Source of the DNA: Deltaproteobacteria bacterium | GTDB lineage: Bacteria > Desulfobacterota > Desulfobacteria > Desulfobacterales > C00003060 | Assembly (NCBI GenBank): GCA_016930875.1 | Contig: JAFGFW010000125.1 | Span: 1-33,014, forward strand | DNA length: 33,014 nucleotides | Reading direction: 5' to 3' | Shown: positions 7,837 to 14,940 of the stretch, one piece after another | How the letters are laid out: each line of letters begins with the position of its first letter | How positions within the stretch are numbered: the first letter of the stretch is position 1 | Made by a program: the position numbers and the translations under genes | Notes under the pieces: model-generated | Seen by the model: only the letters and a program-made list of their open reading frames with translations | What the model was told of the DNA's origin: nothing | Databases searched by the model: none

Positions 7837-7914
7837 GTCCCCATCGTCTAGTCTGGTCCAGGACACCGGCCTTTCACGCCGGCAACACCGGTTCAAATCC
7901 GGTTGGGGACGCCA
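7837..7914 (+). tRNA. tRNA-Glu (anticodon TTC)
   Basis: The acceptor pairs GTCCCCA with TGGGGAC, followed by GCCA with CCA encoded. The anticodon arm is CCGGC-CTTTCAC-GCCGG, giving TTC. The T arm is ACCGG-TTCAAAT-CCGGT. All arms pair fully. Confidence 0.97.
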
Positions 7915-8166
7915 ATGCCTATCAAGGGATTTGTTGAGCCTTCAGCAAGTCCCTATCACCCTCCTCAAGAAATCTGCCCCTTCCAAGAGACAACTCCCCA
8001 TCCGCGCACTGCAATGGTCATGGCCAAAATTTGGTGAAGACTTCGCGGAGAGATGACAAAACATAACCTTCCGATTCTGCGACCATTGTCCTGTTTACCT
8101 CTGTTCCATAACCTGGTATGAGGCGACTATATTGTAGATCCATTCCATTGTGATGGAGTTGTTCTA

Positions 8167-8349
8167 ATGTCTCATCCTACCGTAGCACTCGTTAAAGGCA
8201 CTGACCGGTGCCAGAATATTGCTCAGGCGCTTAACCGGCTGGGCAAAGATGCGGTTTCAGGGGCACGGCACGTGCTGAAACCCAACTTTGTTTCCACTGA
8301 GGTCCAGCTCGCCGCCACACATCGAGAGGCTGCCAGGGCAGTTATGGAT
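8167..8349 (+). pseudogene. N-terminal remnant of a DUF362 protein
   Basis: The frame from an ATG at 8167 gives about 60 residues typical of the start of DUF362 proteins: VALVKGT, then VLKPNFVST and QLAATHREAARAVMD. Resemblance stops near 8349, where the family would continue for another 200 or more residues. The open frame runs on to 8490 as composition unlike a protein. A perfect 8-base hairpin sits exactly at the break (8348-8371). This is a truncated gene; the intact DUF362 gene at 10520-11626 is a different subtype carrying ferredoxin motifs. Confidence 0.7.
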
Positions 8350-8491
8350 TGGGAAATTCAGCATTCCCAATACTCATTAGATTGCCGACAACCATTAGTG
8401 CGTAACACTTGTCGAGTTTCTTGGCGTACGAATTCGACTTGTTTTCTTGCAAGTAGGGTGATAAGAATAATAGGGTATGGGAGGTGGTAAA

Positions 8492-9802
8492 TCATCCAAA
8501 ATATCCTTTCATTTCATCCATATGCACTCCTACCCGTTTTTTAACTTCAGCGATCATTGCAGCATCTAGTTTCAGGAGACGGGCAGACTCTGCTCCTTCC
8601 ACATCTATCTGCGTCTCCCCAGCCAGATTGTAACCCATTGACTTCACAATCAAGTTGGCAAGATGAACAACAAGCAGCTCCTTTGAAATGGAATTGGCCT
8701 CCTCCAGGTGATCATGATAGGTCACGATATCCACAGATTCCTTTGAGAATTTCCATTGTTTAAGCAGGGCGGCGCCAAACCTGCCGTGATTTGTATCCAC
8801 CGTGTTGAACAATTCTTCGGAATCGATTTCTTTCCCAATTTTCTTCATCATCTGCAATTCGCCAACAGCCTGGAAAAGCACTAATTTTCCGATGTCGTGC
8901 AGCAGGCCCATGGTGAAGGCATCCTCTGGCAGGTCAAGCTTGAGGACTTCACAAATAATTTGTGCAGCGTATGCACAGGAGAGGGAATGTTCCCACAACT
9001 TCTCTATGACTTCTGACAATTGCTTGTTCTTGATAAAATAAAGGGTCCGGTTAGTGATCACATCCACATATCGCTTAGTCGTAGTAAGTCCCAAACGGCC
9101 AACGGCCTGTTCCAGGGTCTTGTTCTCTGCCACTCCCCGATAGAAAGCAGAATTGGATATGCTGATAAGCTTGGAAGAAGTGGCTGCATCTTGCTTCAAA
9201 AGATAAGCAATCTCTTGAAGATTAACCCCTTTACTGACCATCTCTTTGAATTTCAAACTGATCTGAGGAGGCGAAGGGAGATTGATCTCCCCACGTTTGA
9301 AAATAAAAATGATCTGGTCAAGTATGTTTACGTTGCTGCCACCAGTCGCTCCCTGTACATCTTCATTACCGGCATTTCCGAGACGCGCTTCCAGCTCTTG
9401 CACCTGCTCTTTCAGGGCAACGATATTCTGCTTCGTCTCTTCCTGTTCCTTGAATTTCTCTAAAGCCATCTTGATCGAGAGGTTGAGCACCTGATGATAG
9501 TCACCCGCTTTCACCACGTAGCTGGAGGCGCCCAGCGCCACAGCTTCAATGGCATCTCTGACGGCTTCCGGGGGCGAAAGAATCAAGACAGGCCGATTCA
9601 CGTTTCTAAGAATTCCCGCCAGATACTCCTTTCCATGATGCTCTGTGAAGCTATGGTCCACAGCAACCAGGCTGGACTTACTCACATTGTCAACCAGTCC
9701 ATTTGGAGATTTCGTAGCAGTAACGCTGTACTTTTGACTGATGGTTTTCATGATTTCACGAGCTTCAGTAAAGTCTACAGTCACCAGAAGCACTGGTTTC
9801 AT
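8492..9802 (-). CDS. receiver-like domain + HDOD domain signalling protein
   Basis: This 436-residue protein has three parts. Residues 1 to about 115 resemble a degenerate response-regulator receiver (VLLVTVDFTEAREI start, AVDHSF where the phospho-Asp would lie, VVKAGDY with the conserved Lys). A short coiled coil follows (about 118-145, EQVQELEARL). An HDOD domain then spans about 165-390 with the conserved LPSPPQISLKFKEMV start and the GLLHDIGKLVLF segment. HDOD proteins act in signalling and regulation and generally lack the phosphodiesterase activity of true HD-GYP proteins. The gene stands alone. The output partner is unknown. Confidence 0.88.
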   Translation of the reverse strand: MKPVLLVTVDFTEAREIMKTISQKYSVTATKSPNGLVDNVSKSSLVAVDHSFTEHHGKEYLAGILRNVNRPVLILSPPEAVRDAIEAVALGASSYVVKAGDYHQVLNLSIKMALEKFKEQEETKQNIVALKEQVQELEARLGNAGNEDVQGATGGSNVNILDQIIFIFKRGEINLPSPPQISLKFKEMVSKGVNLQEIAYLLKQDAATSSKLISISNSAFYRGVAENKTLEQAVGRLGLTTTKRYVDVITNRTLYFIKNKQLSEVIEKLWEHSLSCAYAAQIICEVLKLDLPEDAFTMGLLHDIGKLVLFQAVGELQMMKKIGKEIDSEELFNTVDTNHGRFGAALLKQWKFSKESVDIVTYHDHLEEANSISKELLVVHLANLIVKSMGYNLAGETQIDVEGAESARLLKLDAAMIAEVKKRVGVHMDEMKGYFG

Positions 9803-10194
9803 ACGTCACTCCCTTTGCTCACGGATTTCTATTAACCAAGTTTCCAAGGACGGAAACCCGCGGAGAAGGCCGACCATCGGTACAAAGCGTCACTCACGGC
9901 GACCCCAAAAAACCATTTCCGGACAGACACTAGCTAACACATGCTTTCTTGAAAACAGAACATCATACATCAAGATTTGGTTCAGCAGGAAGTATGCCAT
10001 AATTCCAAAAAAGCTTTATTTTATATGAAGCTCTCCGCAGCAAGTCGGCGACGCGCCATCGCTTTTGGACTAAACACTCTTACCACATAGCTATGACAGA
10101 TACGGTCATCGTTCGTTGAATTTCTCGTTGAACCAGTGGTGGAATTGGGAAGAACAGATACAAAGCGATGAGATGAAAATCATGCCCCACAAGC
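9803..10194. other. intergenic region
   Basis: About 390 bases without a credible gene lie upstream of the HDOD gene. A perfect small hairpin GTTTCC/GGAAAC lies at 9840-9857. I see nothing else that can be named. Confidence 0.5.
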
Positions 10195-10416
10195 TTAAAT
10201 CACATATGAGCTGTTGCATTCTGGGCAAGCCAAGACCGACTCAACAGACTTGCTGCCCTGGATTGGAAAAAGGGGAATAAAAAAAAGGAAAAAGTGGTTT
10301 ATCCAGCGCACTTCTTCGAAGATCTGGGTACGACCGCATTTGGAACAGTATTTCTCACGTTTTAGGCCGCCGTCGACCTTCACTTTGCGTGGTTTGGTGC
10401 CAAGAATGATGAACAT
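10195..10416 (-). CDS. small zinc-ribbon protein
   Basis: This 73-residue protein has two Cys pairs, CSKCG near residue 24 and CPECN near residue 66. They flank a hydrophobic stretch (HFFLFFIPLFPI), the layout of small zinc-ribbon family proteins. The two knuckles could bind one Zn ion. Function is unknown; the hydrophobic middle might touch a membrane. The ribosome site before the ATG is weak. It is not clearly in an operon with the DUF362 gene, which reads in the same direction upstream of... the opposite flank, about 100 bases away. Confidence 0.72.
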   Translation of the reverse strand: MFIILGTKPRKVKVDGGLKREKYCSKCGRTQIFEEVRWINHFFLFFIPLFPIQGSKSVESVLACPECNSSYVI

Positions 10417-10519
10417 TGGGGATTACCACTTTCTTGGAAAGTTTTTGGCCATGAATTCTGAACCAAGCCCTTGTTGGATGCAGGCAAGAGCTTCATAGGG
10501 GAAGGTCGGAATCAGCGTG

Positions 10520-11626
10520 TCAGATTTTTACGAGCTCATAGTCCCTGCTTCCAAGTCCGATCTTTTCCGCATATTCCAACTGGATCTCCCAGTCAACCTT
10601 CGGATAAAGGGCCCGGAACTTGTCCTTGCCGGGTTTGACGTTTTTGGTAAGTGAAGAGTTTTTCTGACCCTCTGCCTGGTTGACCAAGTCGGCTGAAGCC
10701 TGGTCAATGGCAACCGGGTCGTTTGAGGCAACAATGCCGATGTCGGCCACAATTGGAGCATCGTTGTAGGGATAGCAGTCGCAAGCAGGTGACACATCGG
10801 TAATGAAATTAAGAAAGGTAGCCCTGCCCTCTTTTCCCTTCAGAACTCCGGCCATGTACTCCACCATGTTTTCCAGAAAGACCGGGATGGCCTGATCCCA
10901 TTGGATCTGAATGGCCTGATTCGGGCAGATGATAATACACTCACCGCACCCGACGCATTTTTTCGGGTCGATCCTTGCCTTTTCATCGACCAAGGAAATA
11001 GCGTTATGGGCACAGTATCCCACGCAATCACCGCAACCTTGGCATTTTTTTCTTTTCACCTTGGGGGAGACTGTGGAATGCTGGGCCAATTTTCCTTTTC
11101 TGGAGGCGCACCCCATTCCGAGGTTCTTGATCGTGCCCCCGAAGCCTGAAAGTTCATGGCCCTTAAAATGCGCAGCGCTCACAATAACGTCTGCCCGGAC
11201 GATTTCAGAGCCTATGTGGACCTTCTTGAATCGGTTCAAGCCCACAGTCACGGCCGTCTCGTTGCCACCTCTCAGGCCGTCGGCAATGATTAAGGGGGCG
11301 CCGACCACAGCATAAGCAAACCCGTTTTGAATAGCTGAGGTCAGATGGTCAACCGAGTCACTGCGACTTCCAACATACAGGGTATTTGCATCAGTCAAAA
11401 ACGGTCGGCCTCCCGCCTCCCTGATGCTGTCAATGATTCTCCGGATAAAGACGGGTCGTATATAAGCGGTATTTCCCGCCTCTCCAAAGTGGAGTTTCAG
11501 GGCCACGAGGGCATCTTTCTTGACCTTGTCCGCCAAACCCACAGCATCCAGGAGGCCCTTGACCTTAGAGAGAAGGTTTTTGGTATATGTGGTGCGAAGA
11601 TCTGCAAAATACACACGACTTTTCAT
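10520..11626 (-). CDS. DUF362 domain 2x[4Fe-4S] ferredoxin-like protein
   Basis: This 368-residue protein starts with a DUF362-type region (ALKLHFGEAGNTAYIRP, VSAAHFKGHELSGFGGTIKNLGMG). It continues into two bacterial ferredoxin motifs, CQGCGDCVGYCAHNAI and CVGCGECIIICPNQAI (about residues 195-240), then a C-terminal region of the same family. It should carry two [4Fe-4S] clusters and act as a cytoplasmic electron-transfer or redox protein; no reaction is known for this family. AGAAAGGAA precedes the ATG. The length is complete, unlike the DUF362 remnant at 8167. Confidence 0.9.
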   Translation of the reverse strand: MKSRVYFADLRTTYTKNLLSKVKGLLDAVGLADKVKKDALVALKLHFGEAGNTAYIRPVFIRRIIDSIREAGGRPFLTDANTLYVGSRSDSVDHLTSAIQNGFAYAVVGAPLIIADGLRGGNETAVTVGLNRFKKVHIGSEIVRADVIVSAAHFKGHELSGFGGTIKNLGMGCASRKGKLAQHSTVSPKVKRKKCQGCGDCVGYCAHNAISLVDEKARIDPKKCVGCGECIIICPNQAIQIQWDQAIPVFLENMVEYMAGVLKGKEGRATFLNFITDVSPACDCYPYNDAPIVADIGIVASNDPVAIDQASADLVNQAEGQKNSSLTKNVKPGKDKFRALYPKVDWEIQLEYAEKIGLGSRDYELVKI

Positions 11627-11848
11627 AGTGTTCCTTTCTGATCTGACACAGCATTGTCATCATTATTCCGCATAGAGAATCATGCGCTTTAAGTCAAGCA
11701 AATAAGGGCATGTGCCTGCTTTACGCCTCAAATCTTCTGACAGTCGATTCCACATACCTTCCAGAAAAAGCCTTTTCTATGCAAATATGCTTTGCTAAAG
11801 AATCAGTCCAATGCCATTCTATGTTTCAATAAAAGGGAGGAATAGATC

Positions 11849-12349
11849 ATGATACTTGCCGTAATGAGTGATACCCACGACAACATTTGGAATGTGCGAA
11901 AAGCTCTTGCGTTGATCAAGGAGCACGGGGCTGAGGGCATTATTCACTGCGGGGACTTTGTCGCCCCCTTCGTCCTCAAGGAGCTTGATCAAGCAAAGAT
12001 TCCGGTGCACGGGGTATTTGGCAACAATGACGGAGATCAGTACCTTCTGACCAGACTCTCCTTTACTGAGCTTTCCTATATCACGCTGTACGGCCTGACC
12101 GGGGAATTGGAGGTTGGCGATTTCAAGGTTGCCTTTACGCACTACCGGACCATGGCAGAGGGTTTGGCAGCTAGCGGCCGGTTCGATCTGGTCTGTTTTG
12201 GGCACTCGCACGAGGCATACCTCGATAGGGTGGGGCATACGGTGTTGTTGAATCCTGGGGAGGTTATGGGAAAAGACGGATCCCCTGGATTCTATCTGGT
12301 GGACACATCAGGGCCCACCTATGAGCGGGTTGACATCCCAACGGGATAG
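11849..12349 (+). CDS. YfcE/MJ0936 family metallophosphoesterase
   Basis: This 166-residue protein has all the motifs of the family's two-metal site: DTH at SDTHDN near residue 8, GD in HCGDFVAPF, the GNND motif in FGNNDGDQY, and the terminal FGHSHE motif. Family members are small cytoplasmic phosphodiesterases acting on artificial substrates and probably cyclic nucleotides; the natural substrate is unknown. GGGAGGAA precedes the ATG, and the gene stands alone. Confidence 0.93.
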   Translation: MILAVMSDTHDNIWNVRKALALIKEHGAEGIIHCGDFVAPFVLKELDQAKIPVHGVFGNNDGDQYLLTRLSFTELSYITLYGLTGELEVGDFKVAFTHYRTMAEGLAASGRFDLVCFGHSHEAYLDRVGHTVLLNPGEVMGKDGSPGFYLVDTSGPTYERVDIPTG

Positions 12350-12736
12350 CAGCCCGGCAAATCAGCGCTGTTTGAAGCTCTCGGCCGTCAGTTTCTGCCA
12401 AGAAGCGGTATTGGCGTCTGCACTGCCCGCCAACACGCCGTTGCTTTGACTGATTTTCGCATCTGCGCGCCAGAACGGATAGGAAAATCCTTTCACGTTT
12501 CTTCCCCTGCGTTTCCGGACGCTGCTCAAATTTCCAGATCACCGAAGTCGCGTCGTGAGTTTTCAAACGAGGAAAATTGCTTGATTTCCATGACAGAAGT
12601 GGGTTAATATAAAAATAATCAATAAAGGGCCGTCTTTATTGGCGGCCCGGTTTCGTTCTGAGGGAAAATCCATTTGTCAAGAGTGGCAACCTGAAGTTTG
12701 GAACTATGAGAATTTCTTTGAAAGGAGGGTGTCATA
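12350..12736. other. gene-free region, csp leader
   Basis: No credible gene is present; a reverse open frame over 12264-12566 overlaps the phosphoesterase and looks spurious. The right half, from about 12600, is the probable 5' leader of the cold-shock gene. It contains two overlapping hairpins (12621-12648) and ends with a strong ribosome site, AAAGGAGGGTG. Confidence 0.55.
12621..12648 (+). promoter_or_regulatory. two mutually exclusive hairpins in the cold-shock leader
   Basis: AATAAAG (12621-12627) pairs with CTTTATT (12634-12640). GGGCCG (12627-12632) pairs with CGGCCC (12643-12648). The hairpins share bases and cannot form together: one is AT-rich and weak, the other GC-rich and strong. 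Confidence 0.4.
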
Positions 12737-12937
12737 ATGGCCGATGGAACTGTAAAGTGGTTTAATGAGCGCAAAGGCTACGGCTTCATTGAGCAGGAAG
12801 ATGGCCCGGATGTATTCGTTCATCATTCAGGGATCAATGCAACCGGTTTCAAATCTCTCAATGAAGGCGACAGGGTAACCTTTGATGTCGAGCAGGGCAC
12901 AAAAGGTCCTTCTGCAGTGAATGTGACTGTCGTCTAG
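12737..12937 (+). CDS. cold-shock protein, CspA family
   Basis: This 66-residue single OB-fold domain has RNP-1 (KGYGFIEQ) and RNP-2 (DVFVHHSGI), the nucleic-acid binding motifs of cold-shock proteins. It would bind single-stranded RNA/DNA as an RNA chaperone. It has a very strong ribosome site (AAAGGAGGGTG), a structured leader and its own terminator, so it is monocistronic. Whether it is cold-induced is not shown by sequence. Confidence 0.96.
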   Translation: MADGTVKWFNERKGYGFIEQEDGPDVFVHHSGINATGFKSLNEGDRVTFDVEQGTKGPSAVNVTVV

Positions 12938-12959
12938 GTCGCTTTTCGAGGCCGCAACA

Positions 12960-12997
12960 GGGCATTCCATCAATTCAGATGGAGTGCCCTTTTTTTT
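12960..12997 (+). terminator. Rho-independent terminator of the csp gene
   Basis: A 12-pair stem (GGGCATTCCATC with GATGGAGTGCCC, one G-U pair) has a 6-base loop and is followed by eight T residues. It lies 22 bases after the csp stop. Confidence 0.93.
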
Positions 12998-13031
12998 GTT
13001 GATCAATGGGTGAATTTCGAGGGATGATTTC

Positions 13032-13119
13032 TGGTGCCTGGGGCGGGGATCGAACCCGCACGAGGACAGGCCTCAAGGGATTTTAAGTCCCTTGCGTCTA
13101 CCAGTTCCGCCACCCAGGC
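13032..13119 (-). tRNA. tRNA-Leu (anticodon TAA)
   Basis: This 88-base class II tRNA has acceptor GCCTGGG/CCCAGGC with ACCA encoded. The anticodon arm AAGGGA-CTTAAAA-TCCCTT gives TAA. A long variable arm and a perfect T arm with TTCGATC are also present. Confidence 0.97.
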
Positions 13120-13437
13120 AACTTGCTGAAAGTATTGTAATCTTGGGCTTTCAGCCGGTTTGCGTAAAATACTTTCAACGGTCAAAAAACGTCAAAACTC
13201 TACATGCTCGGTAGTGAATAGTAAAAAAACCCTCCCAACGCAAGAAAAAGGCGTCAGTTGCCAAAACGCGGGCATGAACCCTTTCCAGGTCATGATGCAT
13301 GCCTAACGCCCTCTATCCGTGCAACCAAAAACAATCATGCCACATTCGACCATCCAGCAAATGCCCTGTTTTGTTCTCGTTAAGTCCTCCCCGCTGCTTG
13401 AAAAAGAAAGGCATCCCAGCAGCCAGGCGCTGATTGC
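13120..13437. other. intergenic region
   Basis: No gene is seen. An inverted repeat GAAAGTATT (13128-13136) / AATACTTTC (13168-13176) lies next to the tRNA-Leu gene's 5' end. No duplicated tRNA end (attachment site) or integrase was found. Confidence 0.5.
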
Positions 13438-14655
13438 TCATGGCAGCCATGAAAGAAAGGCCCCTGCGGAAACCACATGATAAATGCTTGAGTCAATCTT
13501 AACCTGGCGGTAAATACCGCCGGGCCTCACAACCTGAACCACTTGTTTGCAGTTGAGAAGCCGAGAAAACCGTTGGAGCGGTTTTGACACCCGGGTATCG
13601 TTGAATTTGACCTCTGTCATCATCCACGGTGCATTATCCCGCGTAATGAGGGCATCGACCTCGCGCTTTTCCCGGTCCCGCAGGTACCACAACCTGAATT
13701 CTCCCAGCCCAAAATCGGTCCAGACATGGCATGCCTTAAGAAGATGGGACATAATAAAATTCTCAAACCGGGCCGCTTCATCCCGGACTTCCGACCAATC
13801 CCAGAAATAATATTTCTGTTCCCGTTTGATCGCCCTTTGCAAACGCCGGCTATATGGTTTTACGCCATAGATATAGTAAAGCCGCTCTAAAGTGGCAATC
13901 CACCCCCTCACTGTTTCAAAGGCAATACCAAGATCCTCTCTCAGTGAATTCATGGATAGCGGAGTGGCGATCCGAGGGTTGAGCAACTGAACCAGGTACT
14001 CAAGCCGGTCTACGTCTTCTATACGGGTTAAATCCCGCACGTCTTCATGTGTGATTCGTTCGCGCCGGGAACGCAGCCATCTTCCGTGAAATGTTTGTTC
14101 CTGTTTCAGGTAAGGCTCTGGAAATCCCCCAAGATGCAACAGGGGATCAATATCTCTATCTGTTATTTCACCCTCGGCAAAAAGGTCCCAACCTTCCTCG
14201 GGTCCCGTAAGAGAATCTTCCATTGTTATTCCCTGAACTTCCCCAAGGGAAATGGGATGCATTCGATAAAGAAAATAGCGACCCAGCAGGCTGTCGCCAC
14301 CTTTTTGATACAAATCCAAACGTCCGCTGCCTGTCACCCAAATGGCCGCGTCATCCCCATGTTCATCATAAAACCCTTTCAGCCAGGATTTGAATCGACG
14401 CATCTTGTGCAATTCATCAAAAATGATCATTGGCCGTTTGTGTGGCCGCCGCCATTCTGCCAACAGGTCTTCCCCGCTGAATATGCTTTTGCGATGACTG
14501 GCAATATCCCAGTTAAGATACACGCCTTTGTCCTGCCAGGTTTTCAGCGTCTGTTTGGCCAAGGTCGTTTTGCCCACCTGCCGGGGACCCGCCAAAAGCA
14601 TCATTTTTTCGGGCGGATGCGATTCCTTAAGCCACCTCATCAAGCGTCTTTTCAT
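13438..14655 (-). CDS. AAA_14/DUF4143 ATPase
   Basis: About 405 residues. The N-terminal P-loop ATPase has Walker A GPRQVGKTT (about residues 24-32) and Walker B MIIFDELHKM. A winged-helix-like middle (MNSLREDLGIAFETVRGWI) follows, then the C-terminal DUF4143 nuclease-like domain with LRDREKREVDALIT and EVKF. The last two fit a PD-(D/E)xK arrangement (Asp in VDALI, then E-x-K). The physiological role of this common accessory family is not established. I place the start at the ATG at 14655, because a 17-spaced promoter overlaps the longer frame and predicts a transcript beginning at this ATG. It is the last gene of the defence island. Confidence 0.88.
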   Translation of the reverse strand: MKRRLMRWLKESHPPEKMMLLAGPRQVGKTTLAKQTLKTWQDKGVYLNWDIASHRKSIFSGEDLLAEWRRPHKRPMIIFDELHKMRRFKSWLKGFYDEHGDDAAIWVTGSGRLDLYQKGGDSLLGRYFLYRMHPISLGEVQGITMEDSLTGPEEGWDLFAEGEITDRDIDPLLHLGGFPEPYLKQEQTFHGRWLRSRRERITHEDVRDLTRIEDVDRLEYLVQLLNPRIATPLSMNSLREDLGIAFETVRGWIATLERLYYIYGVKPYSRRLQRAIKREQKYYFWDWSEVRDEAARFENFIMSHLLKACHVWTDFGLGEFRLWYLRDREKREVDALITRDNAPWMMTEVKFNDTRVSKPLQRFSRLLNCKQVVQVVRPGGIYRQVKIDSSIYHVVSAGAFLSWLP

Positions 14656-14662
14656 GTCCGAC

Positions 14663-14712
14663 ATTGTCAGATAATCATGTAAAATTGTCAAGACTTTTTC
14701 AGATGATCATCT
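14663..14712 (-). promoter_or_regulatory. promoter with paired palindromic operators, probably leaderless start
   Basis: On the minus strand, TTGACA (14691-14686) and GACAAT (14668-14663) are 17 bases apart. The predicted transcription start (about 14656) falls on the ATG at 14655. A near-palindrome AGATAATCATGT (14669-14680) fills the spacer and a perfect one, AGATGATCATCT (14701-14712), lies upstream of the -35 box. Their starts are 32 bases apart, about three helical turns. Confidence 0.55.
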
Positions 14713-14713
14713 A

Positions 14714-14829
14714 ACTTTTTCAAATCCTTTGCATCAAGCTCCTTCAGCGGGCTTTTTTGATTGTGGATATTTCCGCCAATGTTCAGGTCTTACATCATGA
14801 ATCCGGCAAATGTACTTGTTCTTTCCTTA
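14714..14829 (-). pseudogene. 3' fragment of a YkgJ-like Cys-cluster gene
   Basis: This stretch is about 88% identical by eye to the last 110 bases of the intact gene at 18432-18785, in the same orientation. Translated, it keeps NKYICRIHDV and EHWRKYPQS, but a conserved Cys is changed to Trp and an in-frame TGA precedes CKGFEK. The upstream part of the gene is absent. Confidence 0.85.
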
Positions 14830-14882
14830 TTCATGACTACAGCCTTGTTCAAACGCAAGGGGGCACTGATAGTCTGTCAGCT

Positions 14883-14902
14883 AGTTTCCATCCCGAAATG
14901 GC
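14883..14902. repeat. dispersed repeat word AGTTTCCATCCCGAAATGGC
   Basis: This is the third copy of the word found at 1197-1214 and at the left end of the 7459-7643 element. A CGATCTT/AAGATCG hairpin follows directly. Confidence 0.6.
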
Positions 14903-14940
14903 GATCTTGAGAAACTCGCTAAGATCGAGCCCTGTATTTC

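Noticed and set aside
7722-8056. Open frames across the tRNA-Glu region
   Set aside because: They run through the tRNA genes and arise from the duplicated tRNA sequence.
12264-12566. Reverse open frame of about 100 residues
   Set aside because: It overlaps the well-supported phosphoesterase gene, has no ribosome site and shows low-complexity basic composition.
13032-13437. Integration site of the defence island at tRNA-Leu
   Set aside because: The island lies on the 5' side of the tRNA, no repeat of the tRNA 3' end was found, and no integrase gene is present.
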